NCBI RefSeq assembly: GCF_020386615.1 | Contig: NZ_CP077769.1 | Location: 5,815,501-5,879,500 of the forward strand | Length of the DNA: 64,000 nt | From: Chitinophaga pendula | GTDB lineage: Bacteria; Bacteroidota; Bacteroidia; Chitinophagales; Chitinophagaceae | Reading direction: 5' to 3' | Shown: piece after piece, positions 37,744 to 48,100 of the stretch | Position numbering within the stretch: position 1 is the stretch's first letter | How the letters are laid out: each line of letters begins with the position of its first letter | Made by a program: the position numbers and the translations under genes | Notes under the pieces: generated by a model | Databases searched by the model: none | What the model was told of the DNA's origin: nothing | The model's input: only the letters and a program-made list of their open reading frames with translations

Positions 37744-38490
37744 ATGAGAAAAACAGAGATACCCCTTCAAGGTAACCTAAACCTACGTTGGATACTGCTG
37801 ATTCTGTGCATCATCAGTTTCGTATCCAATAGTTGCGAACGGGACAATATCTCTGGCTCTGGAAGGATCATCACCGAAAAACGGGAAGTAGATCGCTTCA
37901 CCGCTATCAGTGTAAGCGGACCATTCCATGTGGAGCTACTGCAAGGACTAAGGGAACCTGTACGCATAGAAGCAGAAGACAATATCGTACCAGCAATAGA
38001 AGCTTACGTAAGCGGAACCATGCTTCGTATCAGGCTGAGAAGAGGAGTTAATCTCCGTCACTTTCGTGAAATCAAAGTATACGTACAATCTCCTGTTTAT
38101 GAACAGGTAAGTTTTTCCGGTTCGGGCTCCCTGACTACACCGGATATCCTGCACTGCACCGATCTTCTCTGTGAGATCAATGGCAACGCAGCCACGCAGC
38201 TTAACTTGCAGGCAGACAGACTAGACGTACAGGTCAATGGCAGCGGTAACGCCAGACTCGAAGGCCAAACCCGCCTTTATAAAAGCGAGATCAATGGCAG
38301 CGGAGATGTTATCGCACACGGATTGCAGACAAAAGAAGCCCGCATCCGTATACATGGATCCGGCAACCATTCCATTAGCGTCGAAGAACTAATGGATATC
38401 AGGATACTCGGCAGCGGGGACATCAGATACAAAGGATCTCCCACTATCCGCTCCAGTATCATGGGCTCCGGTAGGCTCATCCGGATATAG
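37744..38490 (+). CDS. Head GIN domain (DUF2807) lipoprotein
   Basis: A 248-residue protein with an N-terminal signal and lipobox at Cys31 (SNSC), then a right-handed beta-helix built of DUF2807 repeats. The repeat hallmark (FSGSGSL, VNGSGNARL, INGSGDV, IHGSGNHS, ILGSGDI, IMGSGRL) occurs every 18-22 residues. Members of this family are surface or periplasmic and of unknown function. It sits 113 bp upstream of an ECF sigma gene on the same strand and is a possible member or target of that regulon. Family assignment is secure. Confidence 0.9.
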   Translation: MRKTEIPLQGNLNLRWILLILCIISFVSNSCERDNISGSGRIITEKREVDRFTAISVSGPFHVELLQGLREPVRIEAEDNIVPAIEAYVSGTMLRIRLRRGVNLRHFREIKVYVQSPVYEQVSFSGSGSLTTPDILHCTDLLCEINGNAATQLNLQADRLDVQVNGSGNARLEGQTRLYKSEINGSGDVIAHGLQTKEARIRIHGSGNHSISVEELMDIRILGSGDIRYKGSPTIRSSIMGSGRLIRI

Positions 38491-38603
38491 GATCCGCCGC
38501 ATTTATTTCTTCTCTTAATTACTGTCACATGAAGGGTATTACTATGTTGACGCAGCCGGTCAATAGTAGCGGCAATAAGATTACTAAACGCTATTTTTGC
38601 ACT

Positions 38604-39188
38604 ATGCCCGAAAATGCCAGGTTGCTTCAACTTTTACAGGAAAATGAACAGACTTTTATGGAAGTCTTGTTCCACTCCTACTTTCCGCTGGTTTGTAAAA
38701 CCATCTACCGATTGGTACAGGATACACAAACCGCGGAAGACCTAGCGCAGGAAGTGTTCATTAAAATATGGAATCGTCGCGATAGCCTGCATGACGTATA
38801 TTTTAAAGCATACTTACATAAAGCAGCGATTAACATGGCTCTGGACTATATGGATAAAAATAAACGCCGTGGTCAACACATGCCCCTGGAAGAAAGCATC
38901 GTCCTCACAGACGCACCTTCCTCCAACCAAAGCCTGAAAGAAACCAACGCCCGTGTCCAGAAAGCTATCAATGAACTGCCGGAAAAATGCAGAGAAATAT
39001 TCATCCTTAGCCGGTTTGAAGAAATGACCTACCGGCAAATCGCAGATACCTTAAAAATATCTGTTAAAACAGTAGAAAACCAGATGATCACCGCATTGAA
39101 AAAATTAAGAGTCTCCTTGCAGGATTACCTGGCCACCATACTGCCGGTAGCCATAGCACTATTATTATCATTTTTCGCACAATTCTAA
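38604..39188 (+). CDS. ECF RNA polymerase sigma factor
   Basis: A 194-residue extracytoplasmic-function sigma-70 factor. Region 2 is visible as EDLAQEVFIKIWNRRDSL near 44-61, and region 4 as LPEKCREIFILSRFEEMTYRQIADTL near 122-147 with the helix-turn-helix that follows. The final 20 residues are hydrophobic and may form a short anchor. ATG 38604 is chosen; the longer frame from 38529 adds 25 unrelated residues. The FecR gene starts 4 bp after the stop, so sigma factor and anti-sigma regulator are co-expressed. Confidence 0.93.
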   Translation: MPENARLLQLLQENEQTFMEVLFHSYFPLVCKTIYRLVQDTQTAEDLAQEVFIKIWNRRDSLHDVYFKAYLHKAAINMALDYMDKNKRRGQHMPLEESIVLTDAPSSNQSLKETNARVQKAINELPEKCREIFILSRFEEMTYRQIADTLKISVKTVENQMITALKKLRVSLQDYLATILPVAIALLLSFFAQF

Positions 39189-39192
39189 TGTT

Positions 39193-40170
39193 ATGCCTCA
39201 ATACAATGACCATATAGAAACGCTGATCGTGAGGTCCTTCGACAATAGCCTCACCCCGGAAGATCAGGCGCACCTGCAGGCATGGCTGCATAAGGATATT
39301 GCCAACCAGCAATATTATAACCTCATCAAAAAAACCTGGGCCATCGCAGGCCAGGCCGACAACGATTTCATTCCGGATACCGCCCGCAACTGGGAACGCT
39401 TCCGCCAACAGATCATGCCAGCCAAGGTTTCCTTCATACATAAATACCGCAACGCCATCCGCATTGCTGCTACCCTCATCGTAATAGCAGCAGCAGCCAC
39501 CATCTGGCATACCTTCTTCTATCATCCCATGATCGACATTACCACCGCCGCTCATGAAAAAAAGAATATTACCCTCCCCGACGGATCACAGGTATCGCTC
39601 AATCAAAATAGCCATATTCGCTATGCCAGCAACTTCAATGGCAACGAAAGAGCAATACAACTGGAAGGAGAAGCCTTCTTCAACGTATCCCAACAGGTAG
39701 ATAAACCCTTCATCGTAAACGCCGGCAATACCCGCACCCAAGTACTGGGCACGTCCTTCCATATCCGGGATGATAAAGCAGGCAATGTAGCCGTATCAGT
39801 AGTAACAGGAAAAGTAGCCTTCTCCGCTACCGGCAACGAAAGGAAACTGGTACTCACCCAGGGCAATCAAGGTATCGCCACCCCCGATAAACCAGTCCAG
39901 GAAAGTAAGATCACAGATCCCAACTTCATGGCATGGAAAGAAAATAAACTCATCTTCCGTGATACCCCACTTTCCGTGGTCATCAAAAACTTGGAAGAAT
40001 ACTTCAATATCGACATAGAAGTGATGAACGATACATTACTGTCTTACACTTATACTGGTACCTTCGACCACCCCAAACTGGAAGAAGTACTGGAAGTAGT
40101 AAGCGAGTCCACGGACCTTAACTGGAAAAAAATCCAGGATAAATATGTATTAAGCAAACAAGTACAGTAA
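39193..40170 (+). CDS. FecR family anti-sigma/sensor protein
   Basis: A 325-residue inner-membrane regulator: cytoplasmic N-terminal part (about 1-90) that binds the sigma factor, one transmembrane helix (about 92-112), a periplasmic FecR domain (about 120-215; KNITLPDGSQVSLNQNSHI near 119) and a C-terminal DUF4974 domain (about 245-320; FRDTPLSVVIKNLEEYFNI). In Bacteroidota it relays a signal from a SusC-like TonB receptor to the sigma factor. No SusC/SusD pair follows here, so the receptor must lie elsewhere or is missing. Confidence 0.93.
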   Translation: MPQYNDHIETLIVRSFDNSLTPEDQAHLQAWLHKDIANQQYYNLIKKTWAIAGQADNDFIPDTARNWERFRQQIMPAKVSFIHKYRNAIRIAATLIVIAAAATIWHTFFYHPMIDITTAAHEKKNITLPDGSQVSLNQNSHIRYASNFNGNERAIQLEGEAFFNVSQQVDKPFIVNAGNTRTQVLGTSFHIRDDKAGNVAVSVVTGKVAFSATGNERKLVLTQGNQGIATPDKPVQESKITDPNFMAWKENKLIFRDTPLSVVIKNLEEYFNIDIEVMNDTLLSYTYTGTFDHPKLEEVLEVVSESTDLNWKKIQDKYVLSKQVQ

Positions 40171-40534
40171 ATCGTATCAATGATAGAACTTTACACAACA
40201 CTACTTACTAACCCAATATATCTACAAAAGCACCCTGCTATAAACGCTTCCCGTATAGCAGATTCCCCCCGCATTTTACCTTTATACCTATTAGCTGTAC
40301 TGTAGCAATTCTTACGATATCAATAATACCAATACCGCCTGTATCGCCTATATCACACCTTCCGTACCATCATACTTCTCTTGACTAATGTCACATTCAC
40401 CTCATCTGTACAGTCACCTCATCTGTACTGCCGTCCCTTTCCTGAGTTTTCCCCTAATACGTTTCCCCAATACATAATCACTATCCCCCATTACTCCACC
40501 TATCGTCTCTTCTTCATTTATTTCCAAAAAACGA
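40171..40534. other. Gene-free region downstream of fecR
   Basis: 364 bp with no ORF of note. It is pyrimidine-rich on the plus strand and includes a near-perfect direct repeat TCACCTCATCTGTAC (near 40397 and 40412). Parts of it (CCGTCCCTTTCCTGAG, AATAC) look like the low-complexity stretch near 36.9 kb. No promoter or RNA gene was recognised. Confidence 0.5.
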
Positions 40535-40598
40535 AAAGGGATAAGATAAAGCACATACGACATATGATATGATCGCATACACTTTACCTTATCCCTTT
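40535..40598 (-). terminator. Long hairpin terminating the RG/GY 2H gene
   Basis: A 17-bp stem with one mismatch (40535-40551 with 40582-40598; core AAAGGGATAAG) and a 30-nt loop. On the minus strand it is followed by a T-run (complement of AAAAAA near 40526). It lies 20 bp past the stop of the minus gene. Confidence 0.75.
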
Positions 40599-40617
40599 AC
40601 AAAGGATAATATTATGA

Positions 40618-41949
40618 TCAGGCGCCGCCTAACTTACATTTCTGTAATACTTCCCATGACTTACCATTGTGACGCAGGAAGTAAAGGTTATTCACCTTAA
40701 AGGAAGCAGTATATTCTTTGTTCTCGTATTCAGGCCATGCCTCGTTAAACTGCTCATCGGTCAGATCTTTAAAAGATACGGTCACGTGTGGCGTAAATCC
40801 GGTACGAGCCAGCATAGTACTAAAGCCGAACTCCTTACGTAAGAAGTTTATCAGTTGACGATGCATAGCAGAAATCGTTTCACTCTTCTCTACATTGATA
40901 AAGAGTACACGGTTCTGTTTGTTCGGGAACGTACCAAAACCATTGAGCGATACTTCAAAAGGAGCCTGAGTTTTGGCAAATTCAGCCAGCTCGTCACAGA
41001 ACGCTTTTTCCAGGGCAGGATCAGCAGTGAACGGTACCTGCAGCGTTATATGCGGCAACACTTTTAAGGCGTATACCGGACCATATTTTTCTGCAAACTC
41101 TTGTTTTATTTTGATGATCTCCTTACCAACTTCAGCGGTTGGCAATAGCGCAATAAAGTATATTTTATTATCTGGCTTTGGAGGCATGGGGCGACGCATA
41201 CGGCCACCTTGACCCTGGCCGTAACCACCACCGCCGCGGTTGTAACCACCACCGCCACCGCGATCGTAACCACCACCACCGCCGCGATCGTAACCACCAC
41301 CGCCACCGCGGTTGTAACCACCACCGCCACCGCGATTGTAACCACCACCACCGCCGCCGCGATCGTAACCACCACCGCCACCGCGGTTGTAACCACCACC
41401 GCCACCACCACGATCGTAACCACCGCCGCCGCCGCCACGGTTGTAACCACCGCCACCGCCATCACGGTTGTAACCACCACCGCCATCACGGTCACGGTAT
41501 CCACCACCACCGCCATCACGGTCACGGTATCCACCACCACCGCCATCGCGGTCACGGTATCCACCACCACCGCCATCGCGGTCACGGTATCCACCACCGC
41601 CGCCATCACGGTCACGGTATCCACCACCACCACCGCCATCACGGTCACGGTTGTAACCACCACCGCCATCACGGTCTCCACGGTTATAGTCGGGTCTCAT
41701 ATCACGGTCTCCCCTGTTATAATCTGGGCGATCACGGTCTCCGCGATTGTAATCGGACCTTCCATCACGGTCCCTGTTATAGCCACCGGATCTGTCATCG
41801 CGATCCCTGTTGTAGGCTGGTCTGCCTTCCCTTTCATTATTGAAGTTGGGCCTGCTGTAACCTCCCGGATTCTCTTCTCTAGGGGAATCATTCTCTTTGT
41901 TAGTGTCAGAAGAGTACTTACGGGGGCGTTCGTTTCTCTCAAAATTCAT
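40618..41949 (-). CDS. 2H phosphoesterase (2'-5' RNA ligase-like) with an RG/GY-repeat N-terminal domain
   Basis: A 443-residue protein in two parts. The C-terminal part (about 262-443) is a 2H phosphoesterase, the LigT/YjcG group, with both HxT motifs: His300 in PHITLQ and His388 in PHVTVS. These enzymes hydrolyse 2',5' or cyclic phosphodiesters. The N-terminal 250 residues are low-complexity: a charged Asn/Arg/Asp/Ser segment, then five GGYRDRDGGG decapeptides, then nine Y[N/D]RG units in glycine runs. Such RG-rich sequence in other proteins binds RNA and drives condensates; here it is an inference. It begins 9 bp after kynureninase. Confidence 0.85.
   Translation of the reverse strand: MNFERNERPRKYSSDTNKENDSPREENPGGYSRPNFNNEREGRPAYNRDRDDRSGGYNRDRDGRSDYNRGDRDRPDYNRGDRDMRPDYNRGDRDGGGGYNRDRDGGGGGGYRDRDGGGGGYRDRDGGGGGYRDRDGGGGGYRDRDGGGGGYRDRDGGGGYNRDGGGGGYNRGGGGGGYDRGGGGGGYNRGGGGGYDRGGGGGGYNRGGGGGYNRGGGGGYDRGGGGGYDRGGGGGYNRGGGGYGQGQGGRMRRPMPPKPDNKIYFIALLPTAEVGKEIIKIKQEFAEKYGPVYALKVLPHITLQVPFTADPALEKAFCDELAEFAKTQAPFEVSLNGFGTFPNKQNRVLFINVEKSETISAMHRQLINFLRKEFGFSTMLARTGFTPHVTVSFKDLTDEQFNEAWPEYENKEYTASFKVNNLYFLRHNGKSWEVLQKCKLGGA
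41215..41700. repeat. Coding tandem repeat (30-bp units, then 24-27-bp units) in the 2H gene
   Basis: The DNA encodes the glycine-rich region. Between about 41490 and 41640 a 30-bp unit (CCACCACCACCGCCATC.. and variants) repeats five times; between about 41215 and 41480 shorter GGYNRG/GGYDRG units of 24-27 bp repeat nine times. Unit edges vary by whole codons, so the frame is kept. Slippage is expected here. Confidence 0.8.
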
Positions 41950-41958
41950 CTTACTTAA

Positions 41959-43224
41959 TTAAGCGTTTGAAGCAATATTTGCAATGATTTCATAAAAATG
42001 AAATACGTCTGTATACGAATTATATAAGGGCGTCGGCGATACCCGTATCACTCCGGGTTCCCTCCAATCCACTATAATACCGGCATTTGTCATTTGTTGA
42101 TGTACCTCTTTACCCCTGTTGCGGAACAACAAAGATAATTGTGCACCATGTTCTTCACAATTTTTTGGTGTTATTATTTCAAATTCTATACCTGTCAACT
42201 GTTCCAGCAAAAACCGTAAATAGTTGGTTAATGAAATACTCTTTGCGCGTAGTGCAGACATCCCTGCAGATTCAAATAAAGCCAATGATGCTCTCAACGA
42301 TACCATATTAAATACCTGTGCTGTACTGATCTGCCAACCGCCGGCATTGGTCTTAGGCACAAAGCCTTTCTCCATTTTAAATCTGGTGGTCTCTTCATTG
42401 CCCCACCATCCGCCTAGTCTGATTAAGCCTGGGTCCGATGCATGCTTTTCATGTATATATGCGCCTCCCGCGGCGCCGGGTCCTCCATTCAGATATTTAT
42501 ACGAACACCATACTGCAAAATCTACACCCCAATCATGAAGTGATACTGGAACATTTCCTGCCACATGCGCCAGGTCGAACCCAGCAATGGCACCTGCCTG
42601 ATGAGCGGCCGCAGTAATAGCCTGTATATCAAACAACTGGCCGGTATAATAGTTTATTCCCCCCAATAATATTAAAGCTAAGCTACTACTTTGATCGTTA
42701 ATAATTTGTAAAATATCCTCGCTTTCAATCAAATGCGCGCCTTCTCGGGGAGCTACTTCTATTATTGCTGTCTCCGGATCAAATCCATGTAAACGTACCT
42801 GTGTTTCAATTGCATACTGGTCACTCGGAAATGCTCCTGCCTCCATTAATATCTTGAATCGCTGCTGCGTAGGCTTGTAAAATGTCATCATCAACAAGTG
42901 CAGGTTCACTGTAAGTGTATTCATTACTGTTACCTCACCTGCCTTTGCTCCGACAATTGCCGCCATCGGCTTACTGCAGTATTCCTGGTAGTATAACCAT
43001 GGATGCTGCGCCTTCCAGTATCCTTCTACCGCATGCTCTTGCCAATCTTTCAGCTCCTGATCAATAGCCCCTTTCACTCCTTTAGGCTGTAATCCCAGCG
43101 AGTTTCCACACAAGTAAATGGCATCCTTACCATTACGTTGGGGAAAATGAAACGCGTCCCGGAAAGGCCGTAAAGTGTCCAGTCTATCTTGCTCTTCGGC
43201 AAATGCTAATGTCGCCAGATACAT
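41959..43224 (-). CDS. kynU: Kynureninase
   Basis: Cleaves kynurenine (and 3-hydroxykynurenine) to anthranilate (3-hydroxyanthranilate) and alanine. A fold-type I PLP enzyme of 421 residues: the PLP lysine is Lys243 in SYKYLNGG, with GINYYTGQLFDI near 189 and GFDLAHVAGN near 215 as in characterised KynU, and VRVSPTPLYNSYTDVF near the C-terminus. Other genes of tryptophan or NAD synthesis are not in the window. It is followed 9 bp downstream by the 2H gene and preceded by the TIGR00266 gene with a 77-bp gap. Confidence 0.94.
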   Translation of the reverse strand: MYLATLAFAEEQDRLDTLRPFRDAFHFPQRNGKDAIYLCGNSLGLQPKGVKGAIDQELKDWQEHAVEGYWKAQHPWLYYQEYCSKPMAAIVGAKAGEVTVMNTLTVNLHLLMMTFYKPTQQRFKILMEAGAFPSDQYAIETQVRLHGFDPETAIIEVAPREGAHLIESEDILQIINDQSSSLALILLGGINYYTGQLFDIQAITAAAHQAGAIAGFDLAHVAGNVPVSLHDWGVDFAVWCSYKYLNGGPGAAGGAYIHEKHASDPGLIRLGGWWGNEETTRFKMEKGFVPKTNAGGWQISTAQVFNMVSLRASLALFESAGMSALRAKSISLTNYLRFLLEQLTGIEFEIITPKNCEEHGAQLSLLFRNRGKEVHQQMTNAGIIVDWREPGVIRVSPTPLYNSYTDVFHFYEIIANIASNA

Positions 43225-43301
43225 ATCCAGTATTTGCTTATTTATTTCCAGGCATACAGATAAGGTGCAAGTTATCTGCCGCCACTATCTTTAATTGCTC
43301 A

Positions 43302-44087
43302 TCAATCACCATCCAGTAAATTACCCAGACCTCCCAGTATACTTCCTTCTTCTTTCCGGGGCCCTGTTCCATAAGCCAATATACGGCTGGCCAAACGACT
43401 GATAGGTAATGACTGTATCCATACCTTACCAGGACCTCTCAGCACAGCGAAGAATAATCCCTCACCGCCGAATACCATATTCTTGACCCCTTTTATGAAT
43501 TCTATATCAAAATCTATATTCTGTGTGTATGCGACCACACAACCCGTATCAATCTTTAACACCTCTCCTGCTTGCAACTCTTTCTCTACCACCATACCAC
43601 CTGCATGCACGAAAGCGAGCCCATCCCCCTCCAGTTTCTGCATGATAAACCCTTCGCCACCAAATATTCCTGTACCTAACCTACGCTGGAACTCAATTCC
43701 TACACTTACTCCTTTAGCAGCACACAAGAAAGCATCTTTCTGACAGATCACTTTACCCCCCATTAACCCCAGGTCCATTGGAATGATCCGCCCGGGATAA
43801 GGAGCCGCAAAACTCACCCGTTTCTTACCCTGTCCGATATTTGTAAATGCAGTCATAAACAGGCTCTCTCCCGTTAGTATCCGCTTACCGGCAGATAATA
43901 ATTTACCTAAAAATCCCTGGGAAGGCTGTGAACCATCGCCAAACATGGTTTGCATCTGGATCTCCTGGTCCATCATCATAAAGCTGCCACTTTCAGCTAC
44001 AGCAGTCTCTTGAGGATCTAATTCCACCTCTACGATCTGCATTTCTTCCCCAAATATTCGGTAGTCTATTTCGTGATTATTAGGCAT
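43302..44087 (-). CDS. TIGR00266 (AIM24) family protein
   Basis: A 261-residue protein of the TIGR00266/AIM24 family, with a double-psi beta-barrel-like fold and no signal peptide. Typical segments: [20 protein letters not shown] near 33-52, [18 protein letters not shown] near 88-105, and [21 protein letters not shown] near 148-168. Function in bacteria is unknown; a role in membrane organisation has been suggested for the mitochondrial relative. First gene of a run with kynU and the 2H gene, though the functional link is not clear. Confidence 0.85.
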   Translation of the reverse strand: MPNNHEIDYRIFGEEMQIVEVELDPQETAVAESGSFMMMDQEIQMQTMFGDGSQPSQGFLGKLLSAGKRILTGESLFMTAFTNIGQGKKRVSFAAPYPGRIIPMDLGLMGGKVICQKDAFLCAAKGVSVGIEFQRRLGTGIFGGEGFIMQKLEGDGLAFVHAGGMVVEKELQAGEVLKIDTGCVVAYTQNIDFDIEFIKGVKNMVFGGEGLFFAVLRGPGKVWIQSLPISRLASRILAYGTGPRKEEGSILGGLGNLLDGD

Positions 44088-45014
44088 ATATTACATGGTA
44101 CATGGTCCGCAATCCCTGTCTCGTTATAACAGGCTCGTATTTAAAAGCGGAATATTTGATTGTTTAGTTTTCTTTCATAGTCACGGCATCACGCCTATGA
44201 TCAACACACAGTGCGGCCACCTCATTAAGGCCGGGTTAGCATATCCATATCTCGTTTGTTTTTTCATGCTTTTTCCGTGGCAGGAGCGCAGATTGGTCTG
44301 TTGGATTCTAAATCTTATCTGTTGTATTGTCTTTTCAAATTGTATTTGTAATCCCCATTTTCTTAAATAACCTATTGTCTCTCAAGCAAGACTGTTTCAT
44401 GTAAAGGATGACCAGATGTTGACAATTGTATTATTTGTTGCTCTTTATCTAAATGGCCTTGGGCATCTCACCCATTTCTAAAAAATGTAAAAACAACGGC
44501 GACTCAATTCAACTTTACTTATTTCTCATTTTTAATGTCCACATTACAGCTCAGGACATAGGCTCAATTAAACTTCTTTCATTACCGGTTTTCAATATTA
44601 CAAATCAAGTTTCAAAACTTCCTGCCTGTTTTTTAACAATTATTAGGCTTTTTGGTTTTCTTTTATAAAGATATTCTTTCGGGCGTAAAATTTCTTTATA
44701 AATTCAAAAATAACAAAGCCCCTCTGAATTGCAAGCGCACGCAATTGTTAAAATTTGTTAATGCTGCTCCCTTTTTTAGCCTCCTTGCCTAACCTCGGAG
44801 GGCCATCTTAAATCGCTTTTCCGCTACAGATAAGCATCTAAACTGATCTATGCCAATTGATCACCTCGCCTTTGCTGCTCTCAAAAAAACAGATTTTGAC
44901 AAAAAATTTAATCTGGCATTGAATATTTCCACCCGAATATACTACGTATTTACCGGAAAAAACAACCTATTGTTACGAATGGCGTCCTACTCCTCTCCCC
45001 CAATAATAAAAAAA
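44088..45014. other. AT-rich gene-free region
   Basis: About 927 bp between the TIGR00266 gene start and the terminator of the efflux operon. Only short, unsupported frames (at about 44095, 44453, 44850) are present; they have no family resemblance or normal codon bias. The sequence is markedly more AT-rich than its neighbours. It may be a decayed gene or hold a promoter and an untranslated leader for the minus gene. Confidence 0.5.
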
Positions 45015-45038
45015 ACCGTCCCGAAGATTCGGGACGGT
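45015..45038 (-). terminator. Terminator of the efflux operon
   Basis: An 11-bp perfect stem ACCGTCCCGAA / complement with a 2-nt loop. On the minus strand it runs into a T-tract (complement of the A-rich 45004-45014). Confidence 0.9.
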
Positions 45039-45111
45039 GTCTGTTACCTACAACTGTTACACTGTATGAGCCTTAGCTCAAAACAAACTTTATATACGCA
45101 TATTATATATA

Positions 45112-48100
45112 TCAATGATGTGCACTTACGCCGTTGCCTTCCTTACTGCCGGCATTTACCGGCGAAGCGCCTTCTGGATTTCTGAAAAACTCATATGGCT
45201 TAGACGATACATAATGAGGATCATGCAGCTTCTTCACCGTTTCCTTCTTCAAAAACAGCTTGGCGATCAACACCAGGAACGGCACATACTTCAGTCCCCT
45301 CGGCCAGCCCAGGTAATCCAATACATCGATAGACCGCTTATTCATCGCATACATCACAGGCACCAAAATCAAAGTGAGGAAGGTCGCAAAAACCAACCCG
45401 TACACCATCGTCCAGGCCAATGGTCCCCAGAAGGCGACATTGTCACCACCGAAGAAGATATGTGGATTAAACTCAGAGAATAATGTGGCAAAGTCAATAT
45501 TTAATCCTACCGCTAATGGGATCAGACCCAATATAGCCGCAATAGCAGTCAGTAATACGGGCGTCATGCGGGTCCGGCCACCTTCAATCACCGCATCGTA
45601 CACCGGCGTACCCTGCTGTACCAGCAGATCCGTAAACTCCACTAACACGATACCATTACGTACCACAATACCAGCCAACGCCATAATACCTACTCCCGTC
45701 ATTACAATGGAGATGTCCATACCGAAAATGGAAAATCCTAAGAATACGCCGATGATACTGAACAATATCTCCATAAATATTACCAACGGACGACCTACTG
45801 AGTTAAATTGCGTCACCATGATCATCAGGATCAGACCAAAAGCACCCAGCATCGCAGCTAATAGGAAGTTGGATGTCTCCTGCTGATCTTCCTGCTCACC
45901 GGTCATCTTCATCGTCACACCAGTCGGTTTAGGGAATTCCTGCATGGCCGTCTGTATTTGTTGTACCACCTCATTTGCATTGTACCCCGTCAACACGTTA
46001 GAATACAACGTCACCACTCGCTTCTGATCTATACGTTTAATACTTGCATAAGTATTGGAATAGCGGATATCAGCTACCGCAGACAAAGGCACCTGCCTGA
46101 TCACACCGCCATGGTTCATATCCCGGTAGGTCAGATTCGTACTCATCAGTGTATTGATGTTATTACGCTGGCTTTCCTGGAAGCGTACCATAATAGGATA
46201 GTCATCATCCGGATCTCTGAATTTGGATACTTCCAAACCATATAATGCATTACGCAAGGCATCACCAACAGTCTTGGTAGAGATACCCTCCCTGTTCGCT
46301 CTTTCACGATCAATATTCACCAGGATCTCAGGCTTATTACTCTGGAAGTCCGTCTTCAACTCCTCGACACCAGCAATCTGTAAGGAATCCAAGTATCGCT
46401 TCAAACGCTCAGATGCGCTAGTGAGCTCCTCAAATTCATCACCGGATATCTCAATGTTAATAGGTTTACCAGTCGGAGGCCCGCCTTGCTCCTGTTCAAC
46501 GGTAATATCTGCACCCGGGATACCCTTTACAGCATCACGGATTTTACCTAAGTATTCTTTACTGGATTGACCATGGCGCTGTCCAAATTCCACGAAAGCA
46601 ACTGTCACCTTACCTTTCTGCGGCTGCACACTCATGTCCATCTGACTGGGATCTCCGGCGCCTACTGCTACGTTCGATATAATGGATTTTACAATAGGAT
46701 TATTCTTACCTACCACTTTTGTGATCCGCTGCTCAATGATATTTGTGATAGAATCCGTATATCGCTGATCTGTACCATTAGGCAATTCGATATATGCATA
46801 GATGAAGTTAGGATCCGCTGAAGGGAAGAATACCACCTTAGGATTACGCACAGCTGTCAGGAAAATACTGAATATCAGCAGACCGAAAGTCCCAATCAAT
46901 ATCCATATCGGACGCCACCCTATCATACACCATTTTAATATGCGCCTGTAACGCTCCTGTACACGAGGCCATATATTACTCTGGAATTTCCGGGCAACTC
47001 CTCCCAGCCAAAATCGCTCCAGCACAATCATCAGGTAAATGAACACTACAAAGTTACCGACACCTGCACCACTGGCTGCATAGCCAATAAGTGCGATAAA
47101 GGCAAATACACCGGTAAGAATAGCAAACTTCCTGTTAAAAGTAGGCTTAGGATGGTTTTCACCTTCATGACGATCCATGAAGTCAACGGCGAATACCGGG
47201 TTAATGATATAAGCTACTATCAATGAAGCTCCCAATGTAGTAATCAGCGTCACCGGCAGGAAGAACATAAATTTACCGATCACACCAGGCCAGAATAACA
47301 ACGGTACAAACGGTGCCAACACCGTCAGCGTTCCGGAGAACACGGGAAGGAACACTTCTCCCGCCGCTACCTTCGCCGCTCGTACAATTCCGATATCCTT
47401 CCGTTCATAGAATATGCGATGCACATTCTCAATCACCACGATCGCATCATCCACTACGATACCTAAGGCCAGTAGGAAGGAGAACAACACCATCATATTG
47501 AGTGTGAACCCATACGCTGGCATCAGCAGGAACGCAATGAACATGGATATAGGTACAGACAGTGCCACAAAGATTGCATTCACCGCCCCCATGAAGAACA
47601 TCAGGATCAACGTTACCAATACAAAACCAATGATGATCGTATTGATCAGGTCGTGTAAGGTCACCCGTGTAGAATCAGACTGGTCTGCTGTAATGGTTAC
47701 ATCCAACCCTTTAGGCAGGTAGTCTTCTTTCATCTCATCGATGATTTTTCGGATCTTATCACTGGCATCAATCAGGTTCTTACCACTCTGTTTGATCACG
47801 TTCAGAGTGATCACATTCTTTCCGTTCAGACGCGCATAACTCTCCTGCTCCTTAAATCCGTCCTTTATCTCAGCAATGTCTTTCAGGTAAACAATTGCTC
47901 CGGATTGTCCCCGCACAACGATGTTGGCAATCTTAGTGGGATCTTTATATTCCCCTTTTACACTGAGTGTACGTTTCTGACCATCCATATTCACCAAACC
48001 ACCAGACATAGTCAGGTTTTCTGACCTTACAGCGCCCATCAGATCATCAAAGTTGATCTTGGCAGCATCCATTTTGTATTTATCAACGTTGATCTGTATC

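Noticed and set aside
37346..37747. 133-codon frame and overlapping 77-codon frame
   Set aside because: Both are created by the 103-bp repeat: the same peptide reappears in another frame because the period is not a multiple of three. Not coding.
38529..38603. Upstream extension of the sigma factor frame
   Set aside because: The extra 25 residues do not match any sigma factor N-terminus; ATG 38604 does. A TATTTTTG sequence at 38592-38599, close to that ATG, was considered as promoter but has no -33 partner and would leave no leader.
41178..41958. His/Arg-rich and Thr/Val-rich plus-strand frames opposite the 2H gene
   Set aside because: They are by-products of the glycine-codon tandem repeats read on the other strand; low-complexity with no domain.
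44095..45100. Three short plus-strand frames (91, 71 and 111 codons)
   Set aside because: AT-rich, no motif, no ribosome-binding context; the last one also overlaps the efflux operon's terminator and 3' end.
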